Assembly: GCA_023435855.1 (NCBI GenBank)
Contig: JAEZLG010000174.1
Coordinates: 1 to 30,365 of the forward strand
DNA: 30,365 nt
Origin: Bacillota bacterium
GTDB lineage: Bacteria; Bacillota; Clostridia; Christensenellales; CAG-138
Direction of reading: 5' to 3'
Shown: piece after piece, positions 23,823 to 30,365 of the stretch
How the letters are laid out: every line of letters begins with the position of its first letter
How positions within the stretch are numbered: the first letter of the stretch is position 1
Translations under genes and position numbers: made by a program
Notes under the pieces: generated by a model
The model's database searches: none
What the model was told of the DNA's origin: nothing
What the model saw: only the letters and a program-made list of their open reading frames with translations

Positions 23823-25913
23823 TCACGGCGGCAATGTGTCTATTTGAAGATCATCGTCATCAAGCGTTGCGTTTTGCGCCCCCTGCGGCGGTATAATGAC
23901 GCCAACCTTAGATGTAGGTGGCCCGGTCACTTGTTTTGAGTTGACTGTAAGTTCCGGATGGACGGGTATTACATAGTAGAGACAGCCCGATCCTGCAGGA
24001 GCGGTCCTGTCCACATAACTAACGCTCTCTTTCCCTTTCCACTTGTTTATAAGTACGGACGTACCGTAGGAATCTCTGTATAAGCGGTACTCTACAAACG
24101 ACTGACGTGGTTTGAAATTGATTTCGGGATAGCCCTCGGCATTGAGCGTGACCTTGAAATCGGCTGCAGGATACGGCACCACCCAATAATTGCTTTGTCT
24201 TGTAGGCTGAGTACCCTCCACAAAAAGCTCCGTAGTTATGCTCTTTTGGGGGGTCAGTGCACTGGACAGAAGCGCTTCGTGCTCCTCCTTAAGCCCGTGC
24301 AGATCGAGCTTGCATTCTATGATTCCTGCGGGGCGTTCAAAATCCGGTGCTGTACTGTTTTCATAAAGACCGGAAAACAAACTTCGAAGTATCAACGCAG
24401 GATATGTACCGCCCGTCGCATTGGATGGTAGTGACTTGCCGTCATCCGAGCTGTCGTAACCCATCCAGACTACAGCGGTATACTCCGGATTATAGGCGGC
24501 CATCCACGCATCGCGATTGCCGTTTTCTTCTCCTACCGTACCGGTCTTTCCCGCCAAGGGGATATCAAGCTCCCCCAAACGATGGCCGGTCCCCTCGCTG
24601 ATGGCGCTTTCGAGCATACTTGTAAGGATGTAATTGTTCTGCTCGCTGATAATGCGCTTTTGCTCGGGTACATACTCGTAGAGCACATTCCCTTTTGCAT
24701 CGGTAATTTTCTTAATTAGCGTAGGCGTACTGAACACACCGCCCGAAGCGAAGCAGGAATAAGCTCCTGCTATCTGCCAAGGGGAAACGCCGTAAGTAAA
24801 GCCGCCGAGCGCCAGCGTAAGGCTCGTATCCTCCTCCACAAAGCGGATACCGCAAGCTTGTGCAAGCTCTTTACCGCTGTTCACGCCGATATCATACAGC
24901 ACCTTCACCGCGGGCACGTTAAGAGAACGCTTTACCGCTTCGCGCAGCGTTACCCAGCCGTAGTATTTGTCGCCGAAATTGCTCGGCGAATAGCCGTTGA
25001 AATCTGTAGGCTCGTCGAGCAGCATACTCGCTGCCGTAAAGCCATGCTCCTCGAGCGCCGAAGCATAAACAATCACAGGTTTAATGACCGATCCGGGTTG
25101 TCTGCGGATAGCAACAGCGCGGTTGAAAGCCATGGATGAACCGCTTTCTCTGCCGCCTACGAGCGCTACCACAAACCCTGTATTGGCTTGCTGCAACACC
25201 AAAGCACCTTCGCAGTCCGGCGTGGGAAACATCTCCGGATCCGAAAATATACTTTCGCAATTTGCTTGCAGTTGTGTATCAAGCGCTGTGTAAATACGGT
25301 AGCCGCCGGTTAAAAGTGTGTCGAAATCAACATCGAGGAGCTTTGCGGCGTCCGAAAGTGCTTGATCAATATAATGACCGCGTTTTTCAGCAACAGTTGA
25401 GTCGCGGATGATTTTAGCCACCTCTGCACGCGCATTGTCGCGTTCCTCCTCACTCAAATATCCCTGTTCGTACATGAGCTGTAATACAAGGTTTCGCCGG
25501 TCTGTCGATGCCTCATAGTTCAAATGCGGCGCATACCGAACAGTGGATTTAAGAGCTCCTGCGAGCATTGCACCTTGCGCAACGGAGAGATCTTTAGCAT
25601 GCACGCCGAAATACCCCAAGGAGGCTGCCTCAATACCGTAATAGCCACCACCGAAATAGACATAGTTAAGATACATCTCCATAATCTCGTTTTTGGAATA
25701 TTGCTTTTCCATCTGATAGGCCAATACAGCCTCTTCGAGCTTGCGAGAGAGAGTCTTTTCCTTAGTTAGGTGACTTAATTTAATGAGTTGCTGGCTGATG
25801 GTGGATGCACCCTGTACATAACCGCCCGCCTTGATATCCTGCCATGCTGCACCGAAAATACGTATGATATCCACGCCGAAATGCTCATAAAATCTTGTGT
25901 CTTCAGCGCTCAC
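23823..25913 (-). CDS. Class A penicillin-binding protein, catalytic part (N terminus cut off by an in-frame TAG)
   Basis: Bifunctional peptidoglycan synthase of the PBP1A type, acting outside the membrane. This open frame begins at GTG 25913 within the glycosyltransferase domain: EDTRFYEHFG (catalytic Glu4), GASTISQQLIKL and EIMEMYLN. The transpeptidase domain has all three motifs: Ser275-V-I-Lys278, Ser330-L-Asn332, and Lys456-Thr-Gly458. A C-terminal Pro-rich extension with an FnIII-like look follows residue 530. The frame continues upstream past the GTG with clear homology (YDGQGNEYTRL, VPLSDIPDIVVKAFV) to a TAG at 26075-26073, beyond which lie the membrane anchor and a TTG start at 26186. 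From GTG alone the protein would lack an anchor. AAGG before the GTG is a weak ribosome-binding site. Confidence 0.88.
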   Translation of the reverse strand: MSAEDTRFYEHFGVDIIRIFGAAWQDIKAGGYVQGASTISQQLIKLSHLTKEKTLSRKLEEAVLAYQMEKQYSKNEIMEMYLNYVYFGGGYYGIEAASLGYFGVHAKDLSVAQGAMLAGALKSTVRYAPHLNYEASTDRRNLVLQLMYEQGYLSEEERDNARAEVAKIIRDSTVAEKRGHYIDQALSDAAKLLDVDFDTLLTGGYRIYTALDTQLQANCESIFSDPEMFPTPDCEGALVLQQANTGFVVALVGGRESGSSMAFNRAVAIRRQPGSVIKPVIVYASALEEHGFTAASMLLDEPTDFNGYSPSNFGDKYYGWVTLREAVKRSLNVPAVKVLYDIGVNSGKELAQACGIRFVEEDTSLTLALGGFTYGVSPWQIAGAYSCFASGGVFSTPTLIKKITDAKGNVLYEYVPEQKRIISEQNNYILTSMLESAISEGTGHRLGELDIPLAGKTGTVGEENGNRDAWMAAYNPEYTAVVWMGYDSSDDGKSLPSNATGGTYPALILRSLFSGLYENSTAPDFERPAGIIECKLDLHGLKEEHEALLSSALTPQKSITTELFVEGTQPTRQSNYWVVPYPAADFKVTLNAEGYPEINFKPRQSFVEYRLYRDSYGTSVLINKWKGKESVSYVDRTAPAGSGCLYYVIPVHPELTVNSKQVTGPPTSKVGVIIPPQGAQNATLDDDDLQIDTLPP

Positions 25914-26072
25914 AAACGCCTTTACAACGATGTCCGGAATATCGCTGAGGGGAACCCAAACTCTGTCCTCCGTTGCGTGAAGGCGTGTATATTCGTTACC
26001 CTGCCCGTCGTAGACGATGAGCGTTTGCTCTACATCAAGTATCTTATGTGGGTCGAATTTATCCCAGGCATC

Positions 26073-26186
26073 CTAATTAAGAATTTTTACTGCAAAAAAC
26101 AGCACAAACGACGCAGCTGCAAGAAAGAATACAAAAAACAGCCCTCGAAAAAAATGCCTTGCCCTGTGTTTTTTCTGTCGCTTCAA
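26073..26186 (-). pseudogene. N-terminal segment of the same PBP, ended by in-frame TAG
   Basis: From TTG at 26186, with GGGGAGG eight bases upstream, 37 codons encode a basic cytoplasmic start (KRQKKHRARHFFRG) and a hydrophobic anchor (LFFVFFLAAASFVLFF). Then comes TAG (26075-26073) in the same frame as the PBP catalytic part. Full length would be 787 codons. This looks like one nonsense change in an otherwise intact gene. TAG is also the normal stop of mutL and the ynbB-like gene here, so general recoding of TAG is unlikely. Confidence 0.8.
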
Positions 26187-26260
26187 TACGTCCGCCTCCC
26201 CAAAATGCTATATGCTTATCATTGCCTTTTTGGGGTGCTATTAGTATGAATAAAACACAA

Positions 26261-26287
26261 AAAAGCCGAAAGTTTGGTTCGGCTTTT
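26261..26287 (-). terminator. Terminator of the DUF5685 / J-domain / membrane protein operon
   Basis: Stem AAAAGCCGAA with its exact complement, 7-base loop, then TTTTTTGTGTTTT on the minus strand, 14 bases past the membrane protein stop. Confidence 0.88.
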
Positions 26288-26300
26288 GGTTTAAAGAAAG

Positions 26301-26840
26301 TTATCTCTTTGGGAGCAGAGTGTTGCGGATGCGGCTTTCATAGAAGTGTTGGCAGAATGTAAATAACACCGCGTAAACCGCAAACACAGCTTCGAGAACC
26401 AACACAGCTGCATATACGGGTAAGTCAAGCGGGATATTTTGAAGGATGTTGAAATCAAGTAGATAAAACGCAACCACAGCCCCAACTGCTGTAAAAATAC
26501 TGCAATAGATAAGATAGGAAAAAAAACGTATGAAACGATCTCGTAAATGCGTTTGCGCAAATGCCTTGAATATGCCGAAGTGCCCCAGCAGCGCGAAATA
26601 AGGAATCAAAGAGAGCTTATCGGGTATCAGCACAAACGCGAGAAAGGAGGATGCAAAATAAGATAAAATAGCAGCCGCATAAACGCCTTCGAAAGAAAGC
26701 GCGTACACAAAAAGCGAAGCGACAAAATAGCTCGCGAGTTTGAGCGTAGGCAGTACCGGCGCCGTATACAGCATGAGTACGGTGAGGGCCACAACCATTG
26801 CGCCAAGTGTTATTTGCTTTGTTGGATCGAGTTTTCTCAT
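26301..26840 (-). CDS. Multi-pass membrane protein, ECF S-component-like
   Basis: Not firmly recognised. The 179-residue product has about six hydrophobic helices (near 10-28, 33-50, 52-72, 77-95, 105-128 and 138-162) and basic ends (MRKLDPTKQ; RIRNTLLPKR). Size, helix number and the start with DPTKQITLGAMVVALTVLM resemble S components of ECF vitamin transporters, which is only a suggestion; no substrate motif is visible. It starts 12 bases after the J-domain gene with only a weak AAG upstream, so translation may be coupled. It is the last gene of a three-gene unit. Confidence 0.75.
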   Translation of the reverse strand: MRKLDPTKQITLGAMVVALTVLMLYTAPVLPTLKLASYFVASLFVYALSFEGVYAAAILSYFASSFLAFVLIPDKLSLIPYFALLGHFGIFKAFAQTHLRDRFIRFFSYLIYCSIFTAVGAVVAFYLLDFNILQNIPLDLPVYAAVLVLEAVFAVYAVLFTFCQHFYESRIRNTLLPKR

Positions 26841-26852
26841 AACTTAACTTTA

Positions 26853-27488
26853 TTAACAACACGGTATGAGGTCGCCGCCGCAACTTTCGCAGCAGCAATC
26901 TGCACAAATAAGCCCCGTGCAAATATCGCAGCCGGAAACAGAGCCGCGCGTATATCCTCCGCCGTAAGTTCCACGCGTATAAGGGCTTCCGGAACTTCTG
27001 ACGGACTGGTAAGCAGTGTTGTACTCAGAATTGGACGGCTCTTGCTGCACGGCTCTGCCAAAATAATCGTAGGCTTTATCATACCAGCCTTGGCGCAGAT
27101 AGACCACGCCGTAAAGATAGTACCATTCCGCATTTCGCACCGGGATGGCATCTAATACTGCGCGAGCGGATTGAAGGTTGTTTTGGTTGATGTAAAGACG
27201 TGCGCGCGCGAATTCCTGCGCGCTGGGGCCTGAATACGAGCCGCCGCTGCCGCTGTAGCTATTGTTGCCCGGGCGAGCGCCACTATAGGATGTGGAGTTT
27301 GAGCCCTTTTTGGTAAGCGTCTCATAGGCCGCGTTTATCTCGACAAGTTTTTCGTTCGCGAGCTCTTTGAGGTCGCTGTCGCTGTATTTATCCGGATGAT
27401 ATTTTTTAACAAGGCCTAAATACGCGGTGCGTATCTCCTCCTGCGTCGCATCCTCGCTGACGCCAAGAACCTTATATGGGTTGTTCAT
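26853..27488 (-). CDS. J-domain protein with TPR-like region and Cys-rich tail
   Basis: DnaJ-type cochaperone partner, 211 residues. The J domain fills 1-62 with the Hsp70-activating His31-Pro32-Asp33 (KKYHPDKYSD). A Gly/Ser/Tyr-rich linker follows (63-92). Residues 93-165 look like one or two TPR helices pairs (ARARLYINQNNLQSARAVLD; WYDKAYDYFGRAVQQEP). The last 25 residues hold nine Cys (187, 190, 195, 198, 199, 200, 203, 210, 211). It lacks the DnaJ zinc-finger and client domains, so it is a specialised J protein. I chose ATG 27488, with GGAGG five bases upstream; a TTG before it lies on the ribosome-binding site. It overlaps the DUF5685 gene by 17 bases. Confidence 0.88.
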   Translation of the reverse strand: MNNPYKVLGVSEDATQEEIRTAYLGLVKKYHPDKYSDSDLKELANEKLVEINAAYETLTKKGSNSTSYSGARPGNNSYSGSGGSYSGPSAQEFARARLYINQNNLQSARAVLDAIPVRNAEWYYLYGVVYLRQGWYDKAYDYFGRAVQQEPSNSEYNTAYQSVRSSGSPYTRGTYGGGYTRGSVSGCDICTGLICADCCCESCGGDLIPCC

Positions 27489-28314
27489 CGTTTCCTCCAA
27501 GCAGACGTTCCGTTTTTTGTGGGCAGCCTACATACATAATATTATCCAGAACGCCCTTGTTCGATTTTATATCGAGCAAATCATACGCGTTAACGGCTTC
27601 GTTGAGACTATAATATAGATTAAAGGAAGCACGCTCCTTGTTAGAACCGGAGGCAAGAAAAGGATTGTAGGATTCGCTTTTTTTATCCTTCTCCCTGTCA
27701 TCCCATGCATCGGAAAAATAAATCCATTTGCCGATATTGTACGCGAGTTTTTTAACAATCGTTTTATTGCGATCATTTAGGTTTGGCGCGAGGGATACAG
27801 CATCGCGCAGTATGGAAGCGAATGCATCGGCACTTACGTCGGGTTCTGCGCAATTTTCCTTTTCAAGCGTTGAGAGCCTGTTCAAACCGTCTTTTACAAC
27901 AGACGAAAGCGCTCCGTTGCGTTTTACCGCGCGCCTGAAGGAAGGATACAGCGCTGTACTCCCTACCGCTGCCTTCATGCGCCTTTCATCGCTCCAATCG
28001 TCGAGCAATTTGTAATAGGAAAGCAACACCTCGTAGTCTGCCACAAAACCGAGCGTTTCGTTGTACTTCGCAATCGGCCGCTTTTGAGTAAAAAGCTTGT
28101 AAGCACAATGCCCGATATAGAAAGGTTCCCCTGAATGTTCCTGAAGGCTACATAAGAGCATCGCCAAAAACGCACAATCGTAATTGAGCGTGAGTCTTGC
28201 GACCTCACCGTAATTTTCTTTGACCGCCCTGCATAGCCCGCAATAATAGGCGCGATACATTTTTAGCTCGCGCACTTTGAGCTCTTCCTGTGCGGTGGAG
28301 ATATACCCGAACAT
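27472..28314 (-). CDS. DUF5685 family protein, possible isoprenoid-synthase-like helical enzyme
   Basis: Family of unknown function, 280 residues. The start MFGYISTAQEELKVRE matches the family start, though GGAGGG lies only three bases from the ATG. N-terminal Cys25-x2-Cys28 (YYCGLC), Cys47, Cys55 and Cys70 may bind metal. Two Asp-rich motifs stand out: DDWSDERR (Asp105, 106, 109) and DAWDDREKD (Asp202, 205, 206, 210), the latter followed by YNPF. A DDxxD near RR and a second Asp motif about 97 residues on recall the two Mg-binding motifs of isoprenoid synthases. The protein looks all-helical. This similarity is my inference. It is the first gene of the unit with the J-domain and membrane proteins. 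Confidence 0.85.
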   Translation of the reverse strand: MFGYISTAQEELKVRELKMYRAYYCGLCRAVKENYGEVARLTLNYDCAFLAMLLCSLQEHSGEPFYIGHCAYKLFTQKRPIAKYNETLGFVADYEVLLSYYKLLDDWSDERRMKAAVGSTALYPSFRRAVKRNGALSSVVKDGLNRLSTLEKENCAEPDVSADAFASILRDAVSLAPNLNDRNKTIVKKLAYNIGKWIYFSDAWDDREKDKKSESYNPFLASGSNKERASFNLYYSLNEAVNAYDLLDIKSNKGVLDNIMYVGCPQKTERLLGGNDEQPI

Positions 28315-28339
28315 GGCCCTCCATGCAATCGTTTTTGTT

Positions 28340-28367
28340 ATTGTACCATGTTTTGATGATTCTACAA
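28340..28367 (-). promoter_or_regulatory. Promoter of the DUF5685 operon
   Basis: Minus strand: -10 TACAAT (28345-28340) with a TGG extension in front, and -35 TTGTAG (28367-28362) at 16 bp, 26 bp before the start codon. Confidence 0.55.
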
Positions 28368-28371
28368 TTCC

Positions 28372-28395
28372 TTTTTGACATGCATCTGTCAAAAA
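28372..28395. repeat. Operator-like inverted repeat 1 in the divergent intergenic region
   Basis: TTTTTGACA, 6-base centre TGCATC, then TGTCAAAAA: perfect 9-bp arms, placed just upstream of the DUF5685 -35. It resembles repeat 2 at 28442-28462. Confidence 0.55.
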
Positions 28396-28441
28396 TTCAA
28401 AGAATGCTGATTGTATATACGTTTTGTATACTACATTTTAT

Positions 28442-28462
28442 TTTTGAAATAGACTTTCAAAA
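28442..28462. repeat. Operator-like inverted repeat 2, overlapping the BMP -35
   Basis: TTTTGAAA, 5-base centre TAGAC, then TTTCAAAA: perfect 8-bp arms. The right arm covers the -35 of the transporter promoter (28455-28460). It shares the TTTTGA...TCAAAA ends with repeat 1. Confidence 0.55.
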
Positions 28463-28483
28463 TTCGCAAGCTTCTGGTAAAAT
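28455..28483 (+). promoter_or_regulatory. Promoter of the BMP/ABC transporter operon
   Basis: -35 TTTCAA (28455-28460), 17-bp spacer, -10 TAAAAT (28478-28483) with a TGG extension. It lies 50 bp before the lipoprotein start and is overlapped by inverted repeat 2. Confidence 0.6.
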
Positions 28484-28533
28484 AACAGTGGTCATGCACA
28501 AGCATGGCAAAACATAACTTAGGAGGAAATCCA

Positions 28534-29613
28534 ATGAAAAAGCTAGCCGCATTGTTGCTGGCGCTCGTATTCGTAATGGGCGTAGCTGTCGCTTGCGCGC
28601 AGCAGTCGGAGACCTACGAAATCGCCATGATCACCGACATCGGGACCATCGACGACAAATCCTTCAACCAAGGCACTTGGGAAGGCGTTGTTGCTTATGC
28701 AAAAGCTAACAACATCACCCACAAGTACTATCAGCCGACCGAACAGTCCACTGATGCTTACCTTGCATCCATTCAGCTGGCTGTCGAAGGCGGTGCGAAA
28801 GTTATCGTAACCCCCGGCTTCTTATTCGAAACCCCGATTTACCTTGCACAGGATCTGTATCCTGAAGTTACCTTCATCCTTATCGACGGTAACCCGCACA
28901 GTGAAGATTACTCCGATTACAAAACCAACGCCAATGCCGTCGGCATCGTATATGCTGAGGAGCAGGCCGGTTATTTGGCCGGTTATGCCGCCGTTAAGGA
29001 TGGCTACACCAGCTTGGGTTTCATGGGCGGCATGGCGGTTCCCGCTGTTGTCCGTTACGGCTACGGCTTCGTACAGGGTGCTGACGCTGCTGCTAAGGAA
29101 CTTGGCACAACCGTCAACATGATGTACCATTACACCGGTGGTTTTGACGCGAGCCCCGAAGTACAGGCACTTGCTTCCTCTTGGTATACCAGCGGCACAC
29201 AGGTTATCTTCGGCTGCGGCGGTGCGGTAGGCTTCTCCGTATTCGCGGCTGCGGAAGAGAATGGCGCGAAGGCAATCGGCGTTGACGTCGACCAGAGCGC
29301 AGAGTCCGAGACCATCATCACCTCCGCTATGAAGGGCCTTGGCGCTTCTGTTGAGGCTGTTCTCGGCCAGTACTATGCCGGTCAATTCCCCGGCGGCACC
29401 GGCATCATCATGGATGCTTCCAAGGACGGCGTTGCGCTTCCGATGGCTGCCTCCAAGTTCGCAACTTTCGCACAGGCTGATTACGACGCCGTGTTTGCAA
29501 AGCTTGTCGGCGGTGAAATCACCATCGTAAAGGATACGGATGCCAGCGGTGCCCCCGTTGCTACCGCCAACGACCTTGGTGCTACCAACGTCACCATTAC
29601 GATTGTAGAGTAA
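28534..29613 (+). CDS. BMP family (PnrA-like) substrate-binding lipoprotein
   Basis: Lipid-anchored extracellular binding protein of an ABC importer, 359 residues. The signal peptide is MKKLAALLLALVFVMGVAVA with lipidated Cys21 (AVAC). The mature part opens with the family hallmark MITDIGTIDDKSFNQGTWEG, and contains GFLFE, AEEQAGYLAGYAA, and GGAVGFSVFAAAEENGAKAIGVDVDQ. Characterised relatives bind purine nucleosides (PnrA; B. subtilis NupN), so nucleoside uptake is the best guess. AGGAGG lies seven bases before this ATG; an earlier in-frame ATG adds ten residues before the signal peptide. Codon use is strongly biased to C-ending codons, unlike its neighbours, which suggests high expression. 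An ABC ATPase gene follows after a strong terminator. Confidence 0.94.
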   Translation: MKKLAALLLALVFVMGVAVACAQQSETYEIAMITDIGTIDDKSFNQGTWEGVVAYAKANNITHKYYQPTEQSTDAYLASIQLAVEGGAKVIVTPGFLFETPIYLAQDLYPEVTFILIDGNPHSEDYSDYKTNANAVGIVYAEEQAGYLAGYAAVKDGYTSLGFMGGMAVPAVVRYGYGFVQGADAAAKELGTTVNMMYHYTGGFDASPEVQALASSWYTSGTQVIFGCGGAVGFSVFAAAEENGAKAIGVDVDQSAESETIITSAMKGLGASVEAVLGQYYAGQFPGGTGIIMDASKDGVALPMAASKFATFAQADYDAVFAKLVGGEITIVKDTDASGAPVATANDLGATNVTITIVE

Positions 29614-29630
29614 TTTAAACCGTTACCATG

Positions 29631-29670
29631 TGGGGCGGACGTTCGTCCGCCCCATTCTTTATTTTTCCTC
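29631..29670 (+). terminator. Terminator between BMP lipoprotein and ABC ATPase genes
   Basis: A 10-bp GC-rich stem (TGGGGCGGAC and its complement, 29631-29654) with a GTTC loop is followed by TTCTTTATTTTT. Partial read-through would leave the lipoprotein more abundant than the ATPase, as usual for binding proteins. Confidence 0.9.
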
Positions 29671-29752
29671 TGCCCTTTTCGATTTTTCGGCCTGTCATTA
29701 TTTATTTTTCGTATCGGATAATATATACTGTAGATTCAAGGGGTGATGCAAA

Positions 29753-30365
29753 TTGGATTATGCCATCGAGATGTGCAACATTACAAAAAAATTTCCCGGT
29801 ATCGTTGCGAATGATGATATCACGTTGCAGTTGAAAAAGGGCGAGATTCATGCCCTTCTCGGCGAAAACGGCGCAGGGAAATCAACGCTTATGAGCGTTC
29901 TTTTTGGCCTATACCAACCGGAGAACGGTATCATTAAAAAAGAAGGCAAGATCGATGAAATCAAAAACCCAAACGATGCGAATGCTTTGGGCATCGGCAT
30001 GGTCCATCAGCACTTTAAACTTGTCCATAACTTTACCGTGCTTCAGAACATCATCCTAGGTGTGGAGACCACAAAAAACGGATTCTTAAAGATGGAAGAT
30101 GCGCGTAAAAAAGTCGTTGCACTTTCCGAACTTTACGGCTTAAAGGTTGATCCGGACGCACTGATTGAGGATATCACAGTAGGAATGCAGCAACGTGTGG
30201 AGATATTAAAAATGCTGTATCGTGACAATGAGATACTCATTTTCGACGAGCCTACCGCCGTTCTGACACCGCAGGAAATCACGGAATTGATGAAAACCAT
30301 GCGCAACCTAGCGTCTGAGGGCAAGTCTATCCTTTTCATTACCCATAAGCTTAATGAGATCAAAG
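29753..30365 (+). CDS. Nucleoside/simple-sugar ABC transporter ATP-binding protein (partial, NupO-like)
   Basis: First 204 codons; the gene runs off the window. The first ATPase domain shows Walker A GENGAGKST (Gly37-Thr45, Lys43), Q-loop HQHFKL, the signature VGMQQRVEI in the form this family uses instead of LSGGQ, Walker B ILIFDEPTAVLTPQE and the H-loop ITHKLNE. Family members are double ATPases of about 500 residues, so a second domain should follow outside. The start is TTG with AAGGGG nine bases upstream. With the BMP lipoprotein before it, this is a NupNOPQ-type nucleoside importer; two permease genes are expected beyond the window. Confidence 0.92.
   Translation, partial: MDYAIEMCNITKKFPGIVANDDITLQLKKGEIHALLGENGAGKSTLMSVLFGLYQPENGIIKKEGKIDEIKNPNDANALGIGMVHQHFKLVHNFTVLQNIILGVETTKNGFLKMEDARKKVVALSELYGLKVDPDALIEDITVGMQQRVEILKMLYRDNEILIFDEPTAVLTPQEITELMKTMRNLASEGKSILFITHKLNEIK

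Noticed and set aside
26073..26075. TAG as a reassigned sense codon
   Set aside because: mutL, the ynbB-like gene and the Cys-rich gene all end in TAG at sensible places, so general reassignment is not supported.
26187..26240. Hairpin CCCCAAAA...TTTTGGGG-like pairing upstream of the PBP as a terminator or riboswitch
   Set aside because: Short, imperfect arms around a long loop and no T-run; the left arm is the PBP ribosome-binding site region, and no known riboswitch pattern was recognised.
28442..28470. CodY-type box upstream of the BMP gene
   Set aside because: Compared with AATTTTCWGAAAATT only about half the positions match; the stretch is better described as a perfect palindrome of another kind.
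28822..29385. Minus-strand frame of 187 codons opposite the BMP gene
   Set aside because: A shadow of a strongly codon-biased gene; C-ending codons remove stops on the opposite strand.

Overview
The window looks like a chromosomal segment of a low-to-moderate GC Firmicute, most likely a member of Clostridia. The reasons are the gene order (miaB–ylbF/ymcA-type–mutS–mutL–miaA–hfq–ynbB; ftsK–rimO–pgsA–cinA–recA–rny), the Gram-positive type of LexA boxes (CGAAC-N4-GTT), strong GGAGG ribosome-binding sites, tRNA genes with encoded CCA ends, the nuclease form of MutL, and a BMP/PnrA-type nucleoside transporter. I cannot name the genus from sequence alone.

Layout. 1-224: tRNA-Glu and tRNA-Pro on the minus strand behind a near-consensus promoter. 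340-9226: one tightly packed plus-strand cluster for tRNA modification (miaB, miaA), a YlbF-family protein, mismatch repair (mutS, mutL), Hfq and a PLP lyase, closed by a bidirectional terminator. 9309-12299: lexA (minus), a divergent Cys-rich acidic protein, a Xer-like tyrosine recombinase with a perfect 14-bp inverted repeat in front of it, rnhA, and tRNA-Trp. 12494-13445: a LytTR regulator and its DUF3021 membrane partner. 13452-23644: a long minus-strand block with an M19 dipeptidase, RNase Y, RecA, CinA, PgsA, RimO, FtsK and a GntR regulator. 23823-26186: a class A penicillin-binding protein whose reading frame is broken by an in-frame TAG just after its membrane anchor. 26301-28314: a three-gene minus-strand unit (DUF5685 protein, J-domain/TPR/Cys-rich protein, multi-pass membrane protein). 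28534-30365: a divergent nucleoside/sugar ABC transporter operon (BMP lipoprotein, then an ATPase cut by the window end).

How the genes work together. DNA repair and its control dominate: MutS and MutL carry clamp-binding motifs, and lexA and recA both carry LexA boxes, so an SOS circuit is visible inside the window. MiaA and MiaB perform successive steps on A37 of tRNA and share a cluster. ftsK, rimO, pgsA and cinA are translationally coupled by 1-4 base overlaps, with recA downstream on its own LexA-controlled promoter.

Most of the window is conserved housekeeping sequence. The parts most worth a second look are the TAG-interrupted PBP, the recombinase with a dif-like palindrome 82 bp before its start, the face-to-face promoters between lexA and the Cys-rich gene, and the DUF5685/J-domain/membrane operon. 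In that operon the DUF5685 protein carries Asp-rich motifs resembling isoprenoid synthases.
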